64,000 bases of DNA from Nitrospira sp. Ga0074138 (GCA_001464735.1 LNDU01000051.1:59949-123948), one strand, 5' to 3'; numbered from the stretch's first letter, positions 9,449 to 18,516 are shown. Program-made: numbers and translations. The notes: a model not told the origin generated them from the sequence alone.

Positions 9449-9499
9449 CAACGGCGAACGATGTCTTGAACTCAGCTCAACTATGCGGTAAAAGGACCG

Positions 9500-10096
9500 A
9501 TGGACCCGCGAGGTCTTCTTCTATCAATTCGTCTGCTCTTGATCTGGCTCCTGTCGATCGCCACCGGTGTTGTACCAGAGCCAGCTACAGCGCTTGATTT
9601 TTCGGCTGAACGGATCGTAAAAAACGGAGCGTCCGTCGTTACGGCCCATGTCAACGCCAAGGACGATCGCTGGCGGTTCGAATACACGCAACCCCAGCAA
9701 GGGGCCAGCATCATGATCGTTCGGATGGACAAGCAGCATTCGTGGCTCATTCTCTCGAAGCGGCGGCAATATCTTGAAGTCCCGATCGTGGCCGACCATA
9801 TATTGACGGTGACGGAGAACATGGACGGAGAGGTCTCGCGCGAGTTGGTGGGTGACGAGACGCTGAACGGTCATCCCACGGAACTCTTTGAAGTCACGGT
9901 TGCTAAACAGGGTGCAACGCGGCAATATTATCGGTGGGTGACCAAGGCCGAGCGGTTTCCAATGAAGACGGTGAGTAAGCAGGGAAAGTGGTCGGAGGAG
10001 TTTCGTCGGGTGATCTTCACGGAGCAATCTCCGTTTCTCTTCGAACTTCCACGACGGCTGGATAACGCGAATCCATCCGCCGATACGCAACAGTAG
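9500..10096 (+). CDS. Exported DUF4412 / LolA-fold-like protein
   Basis: A 198-residue protein with an N-terminal signal peptide (hydrophobic run at residues 6-25, likely cleavage near ATA-LDF). The mature part reads DFSAERIVKNG, RWRFEYTQP, IMIVRMDKQHSWLI, then RRQYLEVPI and ending in a FELPRRL-type strand. This is the pattern of DUF4412 or outer-membrane lipoprotein-sorting-like beta proteins that bind hydrophobic material in the periplasm. The ATG has only a modest AAAGGA ribosome site. It sits between the giant oxidase and the cupredoxin-like gene, five bases of gap plus overlap with the latter's ribosome site, so it belongs to the copper module. Role in that module unknown. Confidence 0.65.
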   Translation: MDPRGLLLSIRLLLIWLLSIATGVVPEPATALDFSAERIVKNGASVVTAHVNAKDDRWRFEYTQPQQGASIMIVRMDKQHSWLILSKRRQYLEVPIVADHILTVTENMDGEVSRELVGDETLNGHPTELFEVTVAKQGATRQYYRWVTKAERFPMKTVSKQGKWSEEFRRVIFTEQSPFLFELPRRLDNANPSADTQQ

Positions 10097-10115
10097 TCGC
10101 ATGACCGGAGGAAAC

Positions 10116-10889
10116 ATGAGACAGGCAATGATGGGTGCATTATGGGCAGCGGGCTGTGTGTCGGTCTTTCTGACAATCGGACTGCGAACCGATGCCGGGG
10201 CCTATGAGTCGGCAGCGGTGGTGGACGGAGCGACGGTGCGGGGGAAGGTGACGTTTACCGGGACTGTTCCGGAACCCAAAGAATTCGAACTGCGTCGCTA
10301 TTACGACCGCGAGTATTGCGGCGTGTTATCGGATGGCAAGGGACATCGGCTCCTAAAGGAAGTCAACGTCGGGCCGGACAATGGGCTCAAGGATGTAGTA
10401 GTACTCGTGGAAGGCATCCAGAAAGGCAAGCCGTTCACCTTTACCGATGCTGAAGTGGAAGCGAGTCTGTGCCAGTTTCTGCCCTTCGTCACCGTGGTTA
10501 GCGACAAGCGCCGCGTCACGGTGTTTAATCGGGATCCGGTGTCACACGACATTCAAGGCTATGCGTACGATCAAGCCGGCGTCGATATTGTCCTTCATCG
10601 GCCTGCGCTGCATGTGAGTGGGACCACCGACATTGTGCAGTTGGTCAAAGGGCGGAAAGTCTTTACGATGCAGTGCGGCATGCACCCGTATATGCAGAAT
10701 TGGGGCTATGCGATTGATAATCCGTATTATGCGGTCACGGACCCCACTGGTTCGTTCGCCATCGGTGATCTCCCGGCCGGGACGTATCACATCAAGGCCT
10801 GGCATCCGATCCTCGGAAGCCAAGAGCGGGACATTACCGTAAAGCCTAATGAGACGGTGTCACTCGATCTGTTGTTTGAAGCCAAGTGA
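10116..10889 (+). CDS. Exported cupredoxin-like protein with carboxypeptidase-regulatory-like domain, copy 1
   Basis: The ATG at 10116 follows GGAGGAAAC; an earlier in-frame ATG at 10101 overlaps that ribosome site. The 257-residue product has a signal peptide ending near DAGA-YES. After it comes a beta domain with VTVFNRDPVSHDIQGY and MQCGMHPYMQ: a histidine followed later by C-x2-H-x2-M, which suits a type-1-like copper site. The C-terminal part (DPTGSFAIGDLPAGTYHIKAWHP) is a carboxypeptidase-regulatory/transthyretin-like fold. Family knowledge: such proteins are exported and found near oxidases and cytochromes. Inference: a copper carrier or electron mediator for the neighbouring oxidase. 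A close paralogue lies at 17729-18514 after oxidase copy 2. Confidence 0.75.
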   Translation: MRQAMMGALWAAGCVSVFLTIGLRTDAGAYESAAVVDGATVRGKVTFTGTVPEPKEFELRRYYDREYCGVLSDGKGHRLLKEVNVGPDNGLKDVVVLVEGIQKGKPFTFTDAEVEASLCQFLPFVTVVSDKRRVTVFNRDPVSHDIQGYAYDQAGVDIVLHRPALHVSGTTDIVQLVKGRKVFTMQCGMHPYMQNWGYAIDNPYYAVTDPTGSFAIGDLPAGTYHIKAWHPILGSQERDITVKPNETVSLDLLFEAK

Positions 10890-10903
10890 TGGGATAGGGT
10901 GGG

Positions 10904-10921
10904 GGTGAGGTTCGCCTCACC
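10904..10921. terminator. TTCG-loop hairpin between convergent genes
   Basis: GGTGAGG (10904-10910) and CCTCACC (10915-10921) pair around a TTCG tetraloop in the 36-base gap between two genes that point at each other. It has no T-run on the plus strand, so termination is likely but not certain; it could work in both directions. Confidence 0.5.
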
Positions 10922-10925
10922 TTCA

Positions 10926-11552
10926 TCATGGCGCAACCGGTGGCTCAGGTTTTGGCACGAGAGGACTGACCGCGTTCTGATCTCGTCCAGGTTGGTAGGT
11001 CGCGAGCATCCGCTCAATTATTGGCATGAGTTGGTTTTCCCCAGAAAGCGGAACTTTAACTCGGATCCCTCGTCCCTCGTTCCGACCGAGGGACATGAAG
11101 TGATGTTCGATCACCTCGCCCATTGTGCTGTCGACGTAGGTAAAGGTGAGTCGTTTCCCAGGAAATCCGGCCAACGGCCTCTCCTGATCCGGCCTCCACG
11201 TTACGGTGATGTGTTTTTTTCCGTAGAGTTCCGTGATAATACGTCGATGAGCTGAGGCAAATTCTTCGATCGTCTGCCGCCCATCTTGACTGGTCCCACC
11301 GACGATATTCATATGACCCGATAACGCGACGAGACTATGCTCGACCGTGGGGGACAGCGCCACGCCAACTCCATCCGGTAGCGGGTTTCCCAGGCGCCAG
11401 TTATCGGGATAGCGGACAGAGAAACCAAACCGCGCATTGGTATAGAGTTTCCACCCTCGCTCATCATTTTCAGACCCAGCCGAAACAGAGGACGGGATTC
11501 CGAGGCCGATGCTCATCGCGACTATCACAAGCAAGAGACACGTCCGGGCCAT
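10926..11552 (-). CDS. Exported PsbP/DUF1795-like protein
   Basis: Minus-strand gene. I choose the ATG at 11552 (MARTCLLL); 11564 is an alternative. About 208 residues with a signal peptide ending near VSA-GSE. The mature part begins WKLYTNARFGFSVRYPDNWRL, the classic opening of PsbP-like or DUF1795 domains, in which a FxxxYP-W motif is typical. Later strands read AGFPGKRLTFTYVD and GEVIEHHFMSLG. The tail is proline-rich. It lies 20 bases downstream of the formylglycine-enzyme-like gene and probably forms an operon with it. The role is unknown; the location between two copper-oxidase modules suggests only that it works in the periplasm. Confidence 0.6.
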   Translation of the reverse strand: MARTCLLLVIVAMSIGLGIPSSVSAGSENDERGWKLYTNARFGFSVRYPDNWRLGNPLPDGVGVALSPTVEHSLVALSGHMNIVGGTSQDGRQTIEEFASAHRRIITELYGKKHITVTWRPDQERPLAGFPGKRLTFTYVDSTMGEVIEHHFMSLGRNEGRGIRVKVPLSGENQLMPIIERMLATYQPGRDQNAVSPLVPKPEPPVAP

Positions 11553-11584
11553 CGAGGTCGTCACGCTAATTTAACCACCTTTTG

Positions 11585-12460
11585 TTATCGTATCGACTTT
11601 GCACAACGAAACCCGATCGTGGCTGCTCGTTGGTGCGGTGAGGCACCGCTTCGTGTCGCCGTTCGCAGCAACGGCGGGGCGCTTTTCCACGATCCACCTC
11701 GCACCACTTTATAGCGACCTTGACCTGCTCCCCGCGGGTTACGGTCGGGCATGGTCGCATAGTAATCGATCCCAAACCAATCGTCGACCCATTCCGCTGC
11801 ATTCCCCGCCATATGATGGAGTCCGTAGGGACTCCTGCCCTCCTCGCCAAGCTCTACAGAAGCCACGATGGGTATTTCGTGGACGTGGTACTGGCCGAAC
11901 ATGGCCAACCCCGGCGTAGGAGGTTGGTGTCCCCAGGGAAAGAGATTCCCCTTCTCTCCGCGGGCGGCCTTTTCCCATTCGGCTTCGGTCGGGAGGCGTT
12001 TGCCCTGTGTGCGACAAAAGTCCGAGGCCTCGGCCCAGGTGACGTAGAGCGCCGGCCAATGGGCGAGTGTTTCTGGTGGGACGGCATGGACGGTCGTCAT
12101 GTGGTCGATTAGCTTACGGATTTCCGTGGGAGTGGGACGTTGCTGGCGTTGTAGCCACCGCAAGAATTCTCCAAGGCTGACCTCATCTCGATCGATTTCA
12201 AATCGGTCCAGCCAGACGTTGCGCCGCGGCTGTTCGGTATCATCGTATGGAAGATCAAGACTGAAGAGGTCTTGGCCAGTCCTGGCAGTACCCATGAAAA
12301 ATTGGCCTTCCAGGATGGTTATAAGGGGCGAGATCGAGGCGAATGCAGCAATGCGCCCAAGGACGATCTCGTCTTTTGCTACTCCGGTTGCTGGACTCAG
12401 GAAGACTACCGTGAGTGCCCCGATAAGGAGAAAGCCGACAAAGGTTGACTGGCGCCGCAT
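11585..12460 (-). CDS. Formylglycine-generating-enzyme-like (FGE-sulfatase domain) exported protein
   Basis: Minus strand, 291 residues from the ATG at 12460; an earlier start at 12526 would put a non-signal-like stretch in front. It has a signal peptide (MRRQSTFVGFLLIGAL, cleavage near GVA-KDE). The rest is an FGE/SUMF1 domain: EGQFFMGTA near the start, DRFEIDRDEVSLGEFLRWL, PALYVTWAEASDFCRTQGKRLPTEAEWEKAARG, MAGNAAEWVDDWFG, VVRGGSWKSAP and IGFRCAK at the end. Many family members do not make formylglycine but bind ligands or modify other residues. No sulfatase is visible in the window. Whether the two copper-binding cysteines of true FGE are kept was not resolved: one is at the FRCAK end. Confidence 0.8.
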   Translation of the reverse strand: MRRQSTFVGFLLIGALTVVFLSPATGVAKDEIVLGRIAAFASISPLITILEGQFFMGTARTGQDLFSLDLPYDDTEQPRRNVWLDRFEIDRDEVSLGEFLRWLQRQQRPTPTEIRKLIDHMTTVHAVPPETLAHWPALYVTWAEASDFCRTQGKRLPTEAEWEKAARGEKGNLFPWGHQPPTPGLAMFGQYHVHEIPIVASVELGEEGRSPYGLHHMAGNAAEWVDDWFGIDYYATMPDRNPRGAGQGRYKVVRGGSWKSAPPLLRTATRSGASPHQRAATIGFRCAKSIR

Positions 12461-12864
12461 ATCTCCCTGTACCGATAACAGCGGCCAGGAGTCAATAGCC
12501 AGAGGGGCCTCCGTCGAGAGGAACACCGCAAGTTAACGGGCGCTCGGCCCTCATGGCATTTGAAATGTGCTCTTGGTAAACTGACTCAAGCGTACCGGCG
12601 AGCCGAATTGATGGGTTCTGGATCACCATGACACCCTGAATATTACATGAAAGTCCGTCTTGCAATATTGCATTGGAATGGATATATATGCTCCGCTTTA
12701 GGCAAAGGCAACCTGCCATATTTCGGCAGGACCCTAATGGCTTAAATATATGCTTCTGACGATCTTTCCGATGGTTGTCGTTAAACACGAACTCAAGATT
12801 GAAAGACAGCTCAGAACTCTGTTTGATTCATGCCTGACACATTTATGCATGGGAGGGTGAACGT
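12461..12864. promoter_or_regulatory. Divergent promoter region upstream of oxidase copy 2
   Basis: About 400 bases separate the minus-strand FGE-like gene from oxidase copy 2. The region is clearly AT-richer than its neighbours, as promoter regions are. It holds a perfect 12-base palindrome TGCAATATTGCA at 12661-12672 and a small hairpin CCTGCC/GGCAGG at 12712-12730. The oxidase ribosome site GGGAGGGTG is just before 12865. No gene is convincing here. Confidence 0.5.
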
Positions 12865-15800
12865 ATGAGTGATTCAACGAAATGGATGGGGCCGGGAATC
12901 TGGGGGTTCGCAGCCAGCCTGATCTTGGCTGGGGCGCTGCCGGCTGGTGCGATTATGTCGCACGATGGGCATGTTGCGCAGGGTGTGACGCAGGATCTGG
13001 CGAAGCCAGTCCACGCACAAGCAGGTCCAGCGCTGTTGGACAAAATGTCGAAAGCTGTCGAGCAGGTGGAGCGACAGGTTCACTCAAAAGGACCGTTCCA
13101 GGGCGCGAGTGCGCACGCGATGCAGCAGGGTGTTCTGCTCGTCGCAGATGATATGGACAAGGTGAAGGTCACGCAGGGCGGACGATGCCCAGCGCATGCG
13201 CCGGTTCGAGCGTATGACGTGACCGCGATGAACGTCGAGATCACGGTCAATCGGTTCGGGGATTTCTATCCGGGCTTCATGTATGCCCTCACGGAGAATG
13301 TCGCCGGAGTGCGTGAAGAAGAGACCAAGAATAGGACTGCGCGGGAGAGCGAAGATCCGACCTTCGCCGAGGGGGCTATCTCCAACGGGTTACAAGGGGA
13401 TTTAATTCAGCCACTGGTCATTCGTGCCAACCAGGGTGACTGTCTTCGGATTACGCTGCGGAATCAGATCGAAGGCGAGCCCACGAATATGATCATCAAT
13501 GGCTCGCAACTGTTGGTTGCCAACAGCGGAAAACCGGCGACGGCCAATAATCCAGAGGCCTTGGTGGCATCAGGGAAGAGCGGTGAATTCGAATGGTATA
13601 TCCAGCCGGATACACAAGAGGGTGGGCATGCGTTCCATAGCCATGCATCCAGAGATCAGTATTCTCTCGGGTTGTTGGGGTCGCTCGTGGTTGAACCGCG
13701 TGGATCTCGTTTCTTGAGCCCCTTCACCGGTGAGGAGATGAAGAGCGGCTGGGAAGCCATCATCGATAAGGAAAAGGGCGCAGACTTTCGAGAATTCGTG
13801 ATTTTCTATCATGAGGCCGGTGATGAGACATTCCGCCTCTTGAACCGCAAGGGCGACATGCTGCCCCAGCGCGATGCCCACACCGATACCTATCGGCCGG
13901 CAGCTCGGTTGCTCAATTATCGCAGTGAGCCGCATGGCACGCGTTTGGAGATGCAAGAGCACCTGGTTGGGTTTGCTGATGAATCACAGGGCTATGGCTC
14001 CTATACATTCGGTGACCCAGCCACGACGATTCCACGTTCCTACTTGGGTGATCCTGCGACCTTCCGCATGATCGGCGGGTCGGAAATCGTCCATTCGCAC
14101 CACCTGCATGGTGGTTCGATTCGTTGGGCAAGACAGCCAGGGACCAGCAAGCTGGATCCGACGCTGTCCAAGAATGGTCCGGTCAAGTTCCCGATGATCA
14201 ATGACACCTCTGACCGGTTGGATGTTCAGTCAATTGGACCGTCAGAGATTTATGATGAAGTAATCGAAGGTGGATCAGGCGGATTGCAAGCGTTAGCCGG
14301 CGAATTCGTATTCCACTGCCACATTCCGCAGCACTATGTCACGGGCATGTGGGGTTTCTGGCGCGTGTACAACACGTTGCAGCAGCCAGGTTTCCAGACC
14401 GATGTGATGAAGCCGCTTGTCGAGTTGCCAGATCGGAAGGGCAAGATTAAAGCTGCCATCAGTTCCGATAAGCTGGTTGGTACCACGGTTGATTGGTATG
14501 GGGGCAAGAAGTGGGAAATTACTAAGGATAAGACTGATTGGAAAGCGAATCCGGTGAAGATCTCCATCAAGGATTGGGTGGAGTATATGTTGCCTCCGCA
14601 GGGTTTACCAGGAAAGACGGAGGATCAGGTCAAGCAAGCGCAGGCGAACGATCCAACAGTCGTGAATTGGAAGTGGGAAGGGGCGTTGGCTCTTAATGAA
14701 CCAGAGACCCCACACAAGTGGGCCGACTATGTGTCGCCTGCTCCACTGAAGCGTCTCCCCATCACGTTCGATCCGCAGACGGGTAAGTTGGCGTTTCCCT
14801 GGCTACGTCCACATCTCGGGAAGCGTCCCCCCTTCGCGCCGAATCACGGCGGTGCACCGTGGTTGGAACCATTCCACGTGAGAGAGGATGGCACCAAGAG
14901 TACCGAGCCGCCCAGGCCTGGTGAACAAGGCCCATGGAGTCTTTGTCCTGAAAATGCTCCACGGAAATTCTTCACCACGCATTCCATCACTCTGCCGATC
15001 ACGCTGAAGCCGGCGACGGAAAAGACGGCGGCGGTCGTTGATCCGATCGGCATGATCTATGTGTTGCACGAAGAAGAGGCGGAAGTTCGTAAGGATCCTA
15101 AAAAGCAAGTGCCGCTCGTTATTCGTGGCAACGTGTATGATTGCGTGGACGTCATCTTCAAGAATGAAATTCCTGACGATGCGCGGACCGGTTGGTCGAA
15201 CAAGATCAATCTCCACCCGCACTTCTTCCAATTCGATACGAGCGCGTCCGATGGTCCGACCATCGGCTTCTCGTACGACATGTCCCTCAGAGCCTTCACG
15301 ATGTTGACGGACCCACAACCTGACAAAGGCATGCCGTTGCCAGGCAACACTGTCTTGACGGCAGATGTGAAGGCTGGGGCCCGCAGCATCACCGTTGCGG
15401 ACACGTCCAAGTTCCATGTGAACATTGAGCTTGGTGTGGGTATGGATGATCCGAAGTTCTTCGAAGTCGTACGGATCAAGTCCATCAATGGCAAGACTAT
15501 CACCTTCGATGCGCCGTTGAAGTACGGGCATAAGAAGAAGGATATTGCCAGCGTGGAATTTATCCGTGAGCGTTGGTATGTCGACGTGGACCTTGGGACC
15601 GTGTACTGGCATGATCACGTGTTCGGTACGGACACGTGGGGCCATGGACTCTTCTCGGCTTTCATTACGGAGCCACCACGCTCGACCTATCATGATCCAG
15701 TGACTGGAAAGGAAATCCGCAGCGGTCCCATCGCGGACATTCATACCTTGGAGCCAGTCTCAGCCCACATCCGTGGCAGTTTCCGTGAAGTCATGATGCA

Positions 15801-17610
15801 TATCATGGATAGTAATGCCCGATCGGCGGAGTTGATCACGACGGACAATCCACAGGCGAGGATGAATGCGGTGACGGTCGATGGGCCGCCGTCGCACCAG
15901 TTCCCAGCAAAGATCAATAAGTCTGCTATGTGGTTTTTAAACGGTGGTGAGGCTACGACGGGTAGCGGCTACAGCATGCGTGTGGAGCCGTTGAGCGTTC
16001 GGCTTGCCAACAATCCTGACCCATCGAAACTGTTCGTGTCCGGTATTCATGGTGATCCCGGCACTCCGTTGTTGCGGGCGTACCTCGGTGACCCGATTCT
16101 CGTGCGAGCGCTCGTTGGATCGGCCAATGAAGTGCATACTTGGCATGTCACTGGACACTGGTTCCCAATGGAACGGTACGGGAAGGATGCCATGCCGCGC
16201 AGCACGGTCCATTTGGTGATCGGTGAGCGGTATGATCCGGCTATTCCAGCGGCAGGTGGTCCGCAAAAGCAGGCGGGAGACTATCTCTACTACAGCGGCC
16301 GTGCGTCGCATTTCGCGGAAGGCAGTTGGGGTATCTTCCGGGTCTTTGATGAATTGCAGAGTGATTTGAAGCCATTGCCAAGTCGTGAGCAGATTCAAAA
16401 GTCTGCTCCGTCGGTGTGTCCGGCTGATGCGCCGGTGAAGTCGTTCAATGTCTCAGCGATCGATCAACAGATTCGGTACCATGAAGGGGCGCCGGGTGTG
16501 ATGGAAGTCGATCTTGAGCGGAAGATGGTCTTCGGTAATGAACAGGGCAAGATGTATGTGCTCGACGGAGATCGTGGACGGGTCAAGGCCGGAGAACTCA
16601 AGCCGAGCCCACTGACTCTGCACGTCAACGTCGGTGATTGCGTGAAAATCAATCTGAAAAACGAGATGGCCAAGGAGCGAGCGGGGTTCCACGTCGACAT
16701 GATGGCGTTTAATCCCAAGGATTCGTTCGGTGCCAATGTGGGCAACAATCCCGGTGATCAAACGGTTGGTCCCGGCGAAAGCAAGACCTACACCTACTAT
16801 GCGCACCCTGAATATGGGGAGCTTGCTGCGTTGATTCAGGATTGGGGTAACGTCGTGGAAAATCCACGAAACGGCCTTTTTGGTTCTATCATCGTTGGTC
16901 CGAAGGGATCGCGGTATCGTGACCCAATCTCGGGTGACGATATTACGATGAAGAGCAGCTGGCGTGCCGATGTCCTTGTCGACCGGACGCTTGCGGGAAA
17001 TGAAAACCGGAAAAACTATCGCGATTTCTCGTTGATGTTCCAGGACGAGGACAATATCGTGGGTGTCAGCTTCATGCCCTACATTCAACAAGTAGCCGGC
17101 ATTACGGCGGTCAACTACCGCTCGGAGCCAACGGCGTGGCGAATGGAAAAGGGTTGTGACGTGTCCGAGATTTTCAGCTGCGTGAAAGCCGGGGATACGC
17201 CGTCCACCCCGCTGCTCCAGGCGCACGTTGGAGATCCCGTGGCTGTTCACGTGTTGGGCGCATTCAGTGAACAGGTGCAACTATTCACGATTGATGGACA
17301 TGAATGGCCGCACGAGCCCTATATGCAGGGTGCCGACCAGGTCAGCACCATGGAGTTCGGCGGATCGGAAATCATCAATGCCTATCTCACAGGAGGGGCT
17401 GGTGGTCCGAACAAGATCGCGGGCGACTATCTGTGGAAGAATCAGCGCCCTGCCTTTGCCAATGCCGGACAGTGGGGCCTGTTCAAGGTCCTCCCGGTTG
17501 ACGATCAACGGATCAAGCCCTTGATGCCGCAGGTTCCTCCAACAAAGACTGCTGAGCAGCCGTCTGGTAAGGCCAAAGCCTCACCGACGTCCCTGAAGGG
17601 CAAAAAGTAA
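12865..17610 (+). CDS. Giant three-unit multicopper oxidase (MnxG-like ligand order), copy 2
   Basis: A 1,581-residue paralogue of the protein at 4608-9380, similar along its whole length. The start has a good ribosome site (GGGAGGGTGAACGT). The signal peptide ends near GAI-MSH. The CPxxAP unit starts recur (first at C108). Copper ligands: an extra H258-S-H260 in unit 1; H410-x2-H413-x-H415; H484-C485-H486-x3-H490-x4-M495; H784-x-H786; H916-x-H918. This is the full set for one blue copper and one trinuclear site, with the order C-D-A-B. Unlike copy 1 the early HSH is intact. The predicted place is periplasm or cell surface. Substrate could be Mn(II), Fe(II), Cu(I) or an organic; the motif order favours MnxG-type chemistry but does not prove it. 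Followed by a terminator and a cupredoxin-like gene. Confidence 0.9.
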   Translation: MSDSTKWMGPGIWGFAASLILAGALPAGAIMSHDGHVAQGVTQDLAKPVHAQAGPALLDKMSKAVEQVERQVHSKGPFQGASAHAMQQGVLLVADDMDKVKVTQGGRCPAHAPVRAYDVTAMNVEITVNRFGDFYPGFMYALTENVAGVREEETKNRTARESEDPTFAEGAISNGLQGDLIQPLVIRANQGDCLRITLRNQIEGEPTNMIINGSQLLVANSGKPATANNPEALVASGKSGEFEWYIQPDTQEGGHAFHSHASRDQYSLGLLGSLVVEPRGSRFLSPFTGEEMKSGWEAIIDKEKGADFREFVIFYHEAGDETFRLLNRKGDMLPQRDAHTDTYRPAARLLNYRSEPHGTRLEMQEHLVGFADESQGYGSYTFGDPATTIPRSYLGDPATFRMIGGSEIVHSHHLHGGSIRWARQPGTSKLDPTLSKNGPVKFPMINDTSDRLDVQSIGPSEIYDEVIEGGSGGLQALAGEFVFHCHIPQHYVTGMWGFWRVYNTLQQPGFQTDVMKPLVELPDRKGKIKAAISSDKLVGTTVDWYGGKKWEITKDKTDWKANPVKISIKDWVEYMLPPQGLPGKTEDQVKQAQANDPTVVNWKWEGALALNEPETPHKWADYVSPAPLKRLPITFDPQTGKLAFPWLRPHLGKRPPFAPNHGGAPWLEPFHVREDGTKSTEPPRPGEQGPWSLCPENAPRKFFTTHSITLPITLKPATEKTAAVVDPIGMIYVLHEEEAEVRKDPKKQVPLVIRGNVYDCVDVIFKNEIPDDARTGWSNKINLHPHFFQFDTSASDGPTIGFSYDMSLRAFTMLTDPQPDKGMPLPGNTVLTADVKAGARSITVADTSKFHVNIELGVGMDDPKFFEVVRIKSINGKTITFDAPLKYGHKKKDIASVEFIRERWYVDVDLGTVYWHDHVFGTDTWGHGLFSAFITEPPRSTYHDPVTGKEIRSGPIADIHTLEPVSAHIRGSFREVMMHIMDSNARSAELITTDNPQARMNAVTVDGPPSHQFPAKINKSAMWFLNGGEATTGSGYSMRVEPLSVRLANNPDPSKLFVSGIHGDPGTPLLRAYLGDPILVRALVGSANEVHTWHVTGHWFPMERYGKDAMPRSTVHLVIGERYDPAIPAAGGPQKQAGDYLYYSGRASHFAEGSWGIFRVFDELQSDLKPLPSREQIQKSAPSVCPADAPVKSFNVSAIDQQIRYHEGAPGVMEVDLERKMVFGNEQGKMYVLDGDRGRVKAGELKPSPLTLHVNVGDCVKINLKNEMAKERAGFHVDMMAFNPKDSFGANVGNNPGDQTVGPGESKTYTYYAHPEYGELAALIQDWGNVVENPRNGLFGSIIVGPKGSRYRDPISGDDITMKSSWRADVLVDRTLAGNENRKNYRDFSLMFQDEDNIVGVSFMPYIQQVAGITAVNYRSEPTAWRMEKGCDVSEIFSCVKAGDTPSTPLLQAHVGDPVAVHVLGAFSEQVQLFTIDGHEWPHEPYMQGADQVSTMEFGGSEIINAYLTGGAGGPNKIAGDYLWKNQRPAFANAGQWGLFKVLPVDDQRIKPLMPQVPPTKTAEQPSGKAKASPTSLKGKK

Positions 17611-17680
17611 GTAGAGATTCGGCGGCGTTATCCATGTGAAAGTGGGTAACGCCGCTATCCTACCTAATCTAGTCGATCTT

Positions 17681-17717
17681 ACACTGCTGGGGAGCCATCG
17701 CTCCCCAGTGCTTTTTT
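17681..17717 (+). terminator. Intrinsic terminator after oxidase copy 2
   Basis: CTGGGGAGC (17687-17695) pairs with GCTCCCCAG (17700-17708) and is followed by TGCTTTTTT. A second hairpin with a GCGGCGTTA stem lies just before it at 17622-17655. Together they should stop most transcription from the oxidase gene. Confidence 0.85.
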
Positions 17718-17728
17718 GACAGGGCATA

Positions 17729-18514
17729 ATGATGAGACGCTTGACCCGTACTCTTGTTCCTGGTTTCATCGGTCTGACTTTCACGATACTCACGGTGAGT
17801 ACGGGAGCGACGGAACTCGCATCGGCCTATGAACCGATAGCGGTCGTGAATGGAGGTGCGGTTAAGGGGATGGTGCACTTCACCGGCGATCTGCCTGCCC
17901 CGGCTGCCTTCAAACTCCATCGCTATCCAGATCAGGGTTATTGCGGTGCCCTTTCGGATGGATCCGGCTATCGTCTGCTTCGTGAAGTCTTGGTAGGGCC
18001 ACAAGGTGGACTCAAAGACGTGATTGTCACGATCGAGGGCGTGAAAAGCGGTAAGCCGTTCGAATTGGAATCAACCAAGTTGGAAGCGAATATCTGTCAG
18101 TTCGTGCCGTATGTATCGGTCATGCGCAACGAGCATCCTCTCATCGTGAAAAATCTGGATTCCGTCGCGCACGATCTTCAAGTATATGAACGGGATTGGG
18201 AGCATATCTTCATTATGTTTCACCGTCCTGCGCTGACCAAAGGGGGGACCCAGGATTTTGTTCGTTTTACCGGGGATCGGCGAGGTGTTATCATGCAATG
18301 TGGTATGCATCCCTATATGCAGGGACACGGTCTTGCTGTCGATAACCCGTACTATGCCGTGACGGGGAGCGAGGGGATGTTTGATATCAGAGACCTCCCG
18401 GCCGGCACCTACCGGATCAAAGCCTGGCATCCGACTCTCGGCGAACAGGATTCGGAGTTCACCGTGGCGGCTGGAGAAAGCAGTTCGGTGGAATTTACGA
18501 TTAAGGAGAAATAG
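17729..18514 (+). CDS. Exported cupredoxin-like protein with carboxypeptidase-regulatory-like domain, copy 2
   Basis: A 261-residue paralogue of the protein at 10116-10889. Two adjacent ATGs (17729, 17732) follow an ACAGGG site that partly overlaps the terminator tail. Signal peptide at residues 1-30. The same copper-type motif is kept: VAHDLQVYE upstream, then MQCGMHPYMQ with C-x2-H-x2-M. The C-terminal domain reads SEGMFDIRDLPAGTYRIKAWHPTLG, as in copy 1. Its position right after the oxidase in both modules argues for joint function, for example as a copper or electron carrier (inference). Its stop lies within four bases of the next start, so the following genes are in the same operon. Confidence 0.75.
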   Translation: MMRRLTRTLVPGFIGLTFTILTVSTGATELASAYEPIAVVNGGAVKGMVHFTGDLPAPAAFKLHRYPDQGYCGALSDGSGYRLLREVLVGPQGGLKDVIVTIEGVKSGKPFELESTKLEANICQFVPYVSVMRNEHPLIVKNLDSVAHDLQVYERDWEHIFIMFHRPALTKGGTQDFVRFTGDRRGVIMQCGMHPYMQGHGLAVDNPYYAVTGSEGMFDIRDLPAGTYRIKAWHPTLGEQDSEFTVAAGESSSVEFTIKEK

Positions 18515-18516
18515 TG

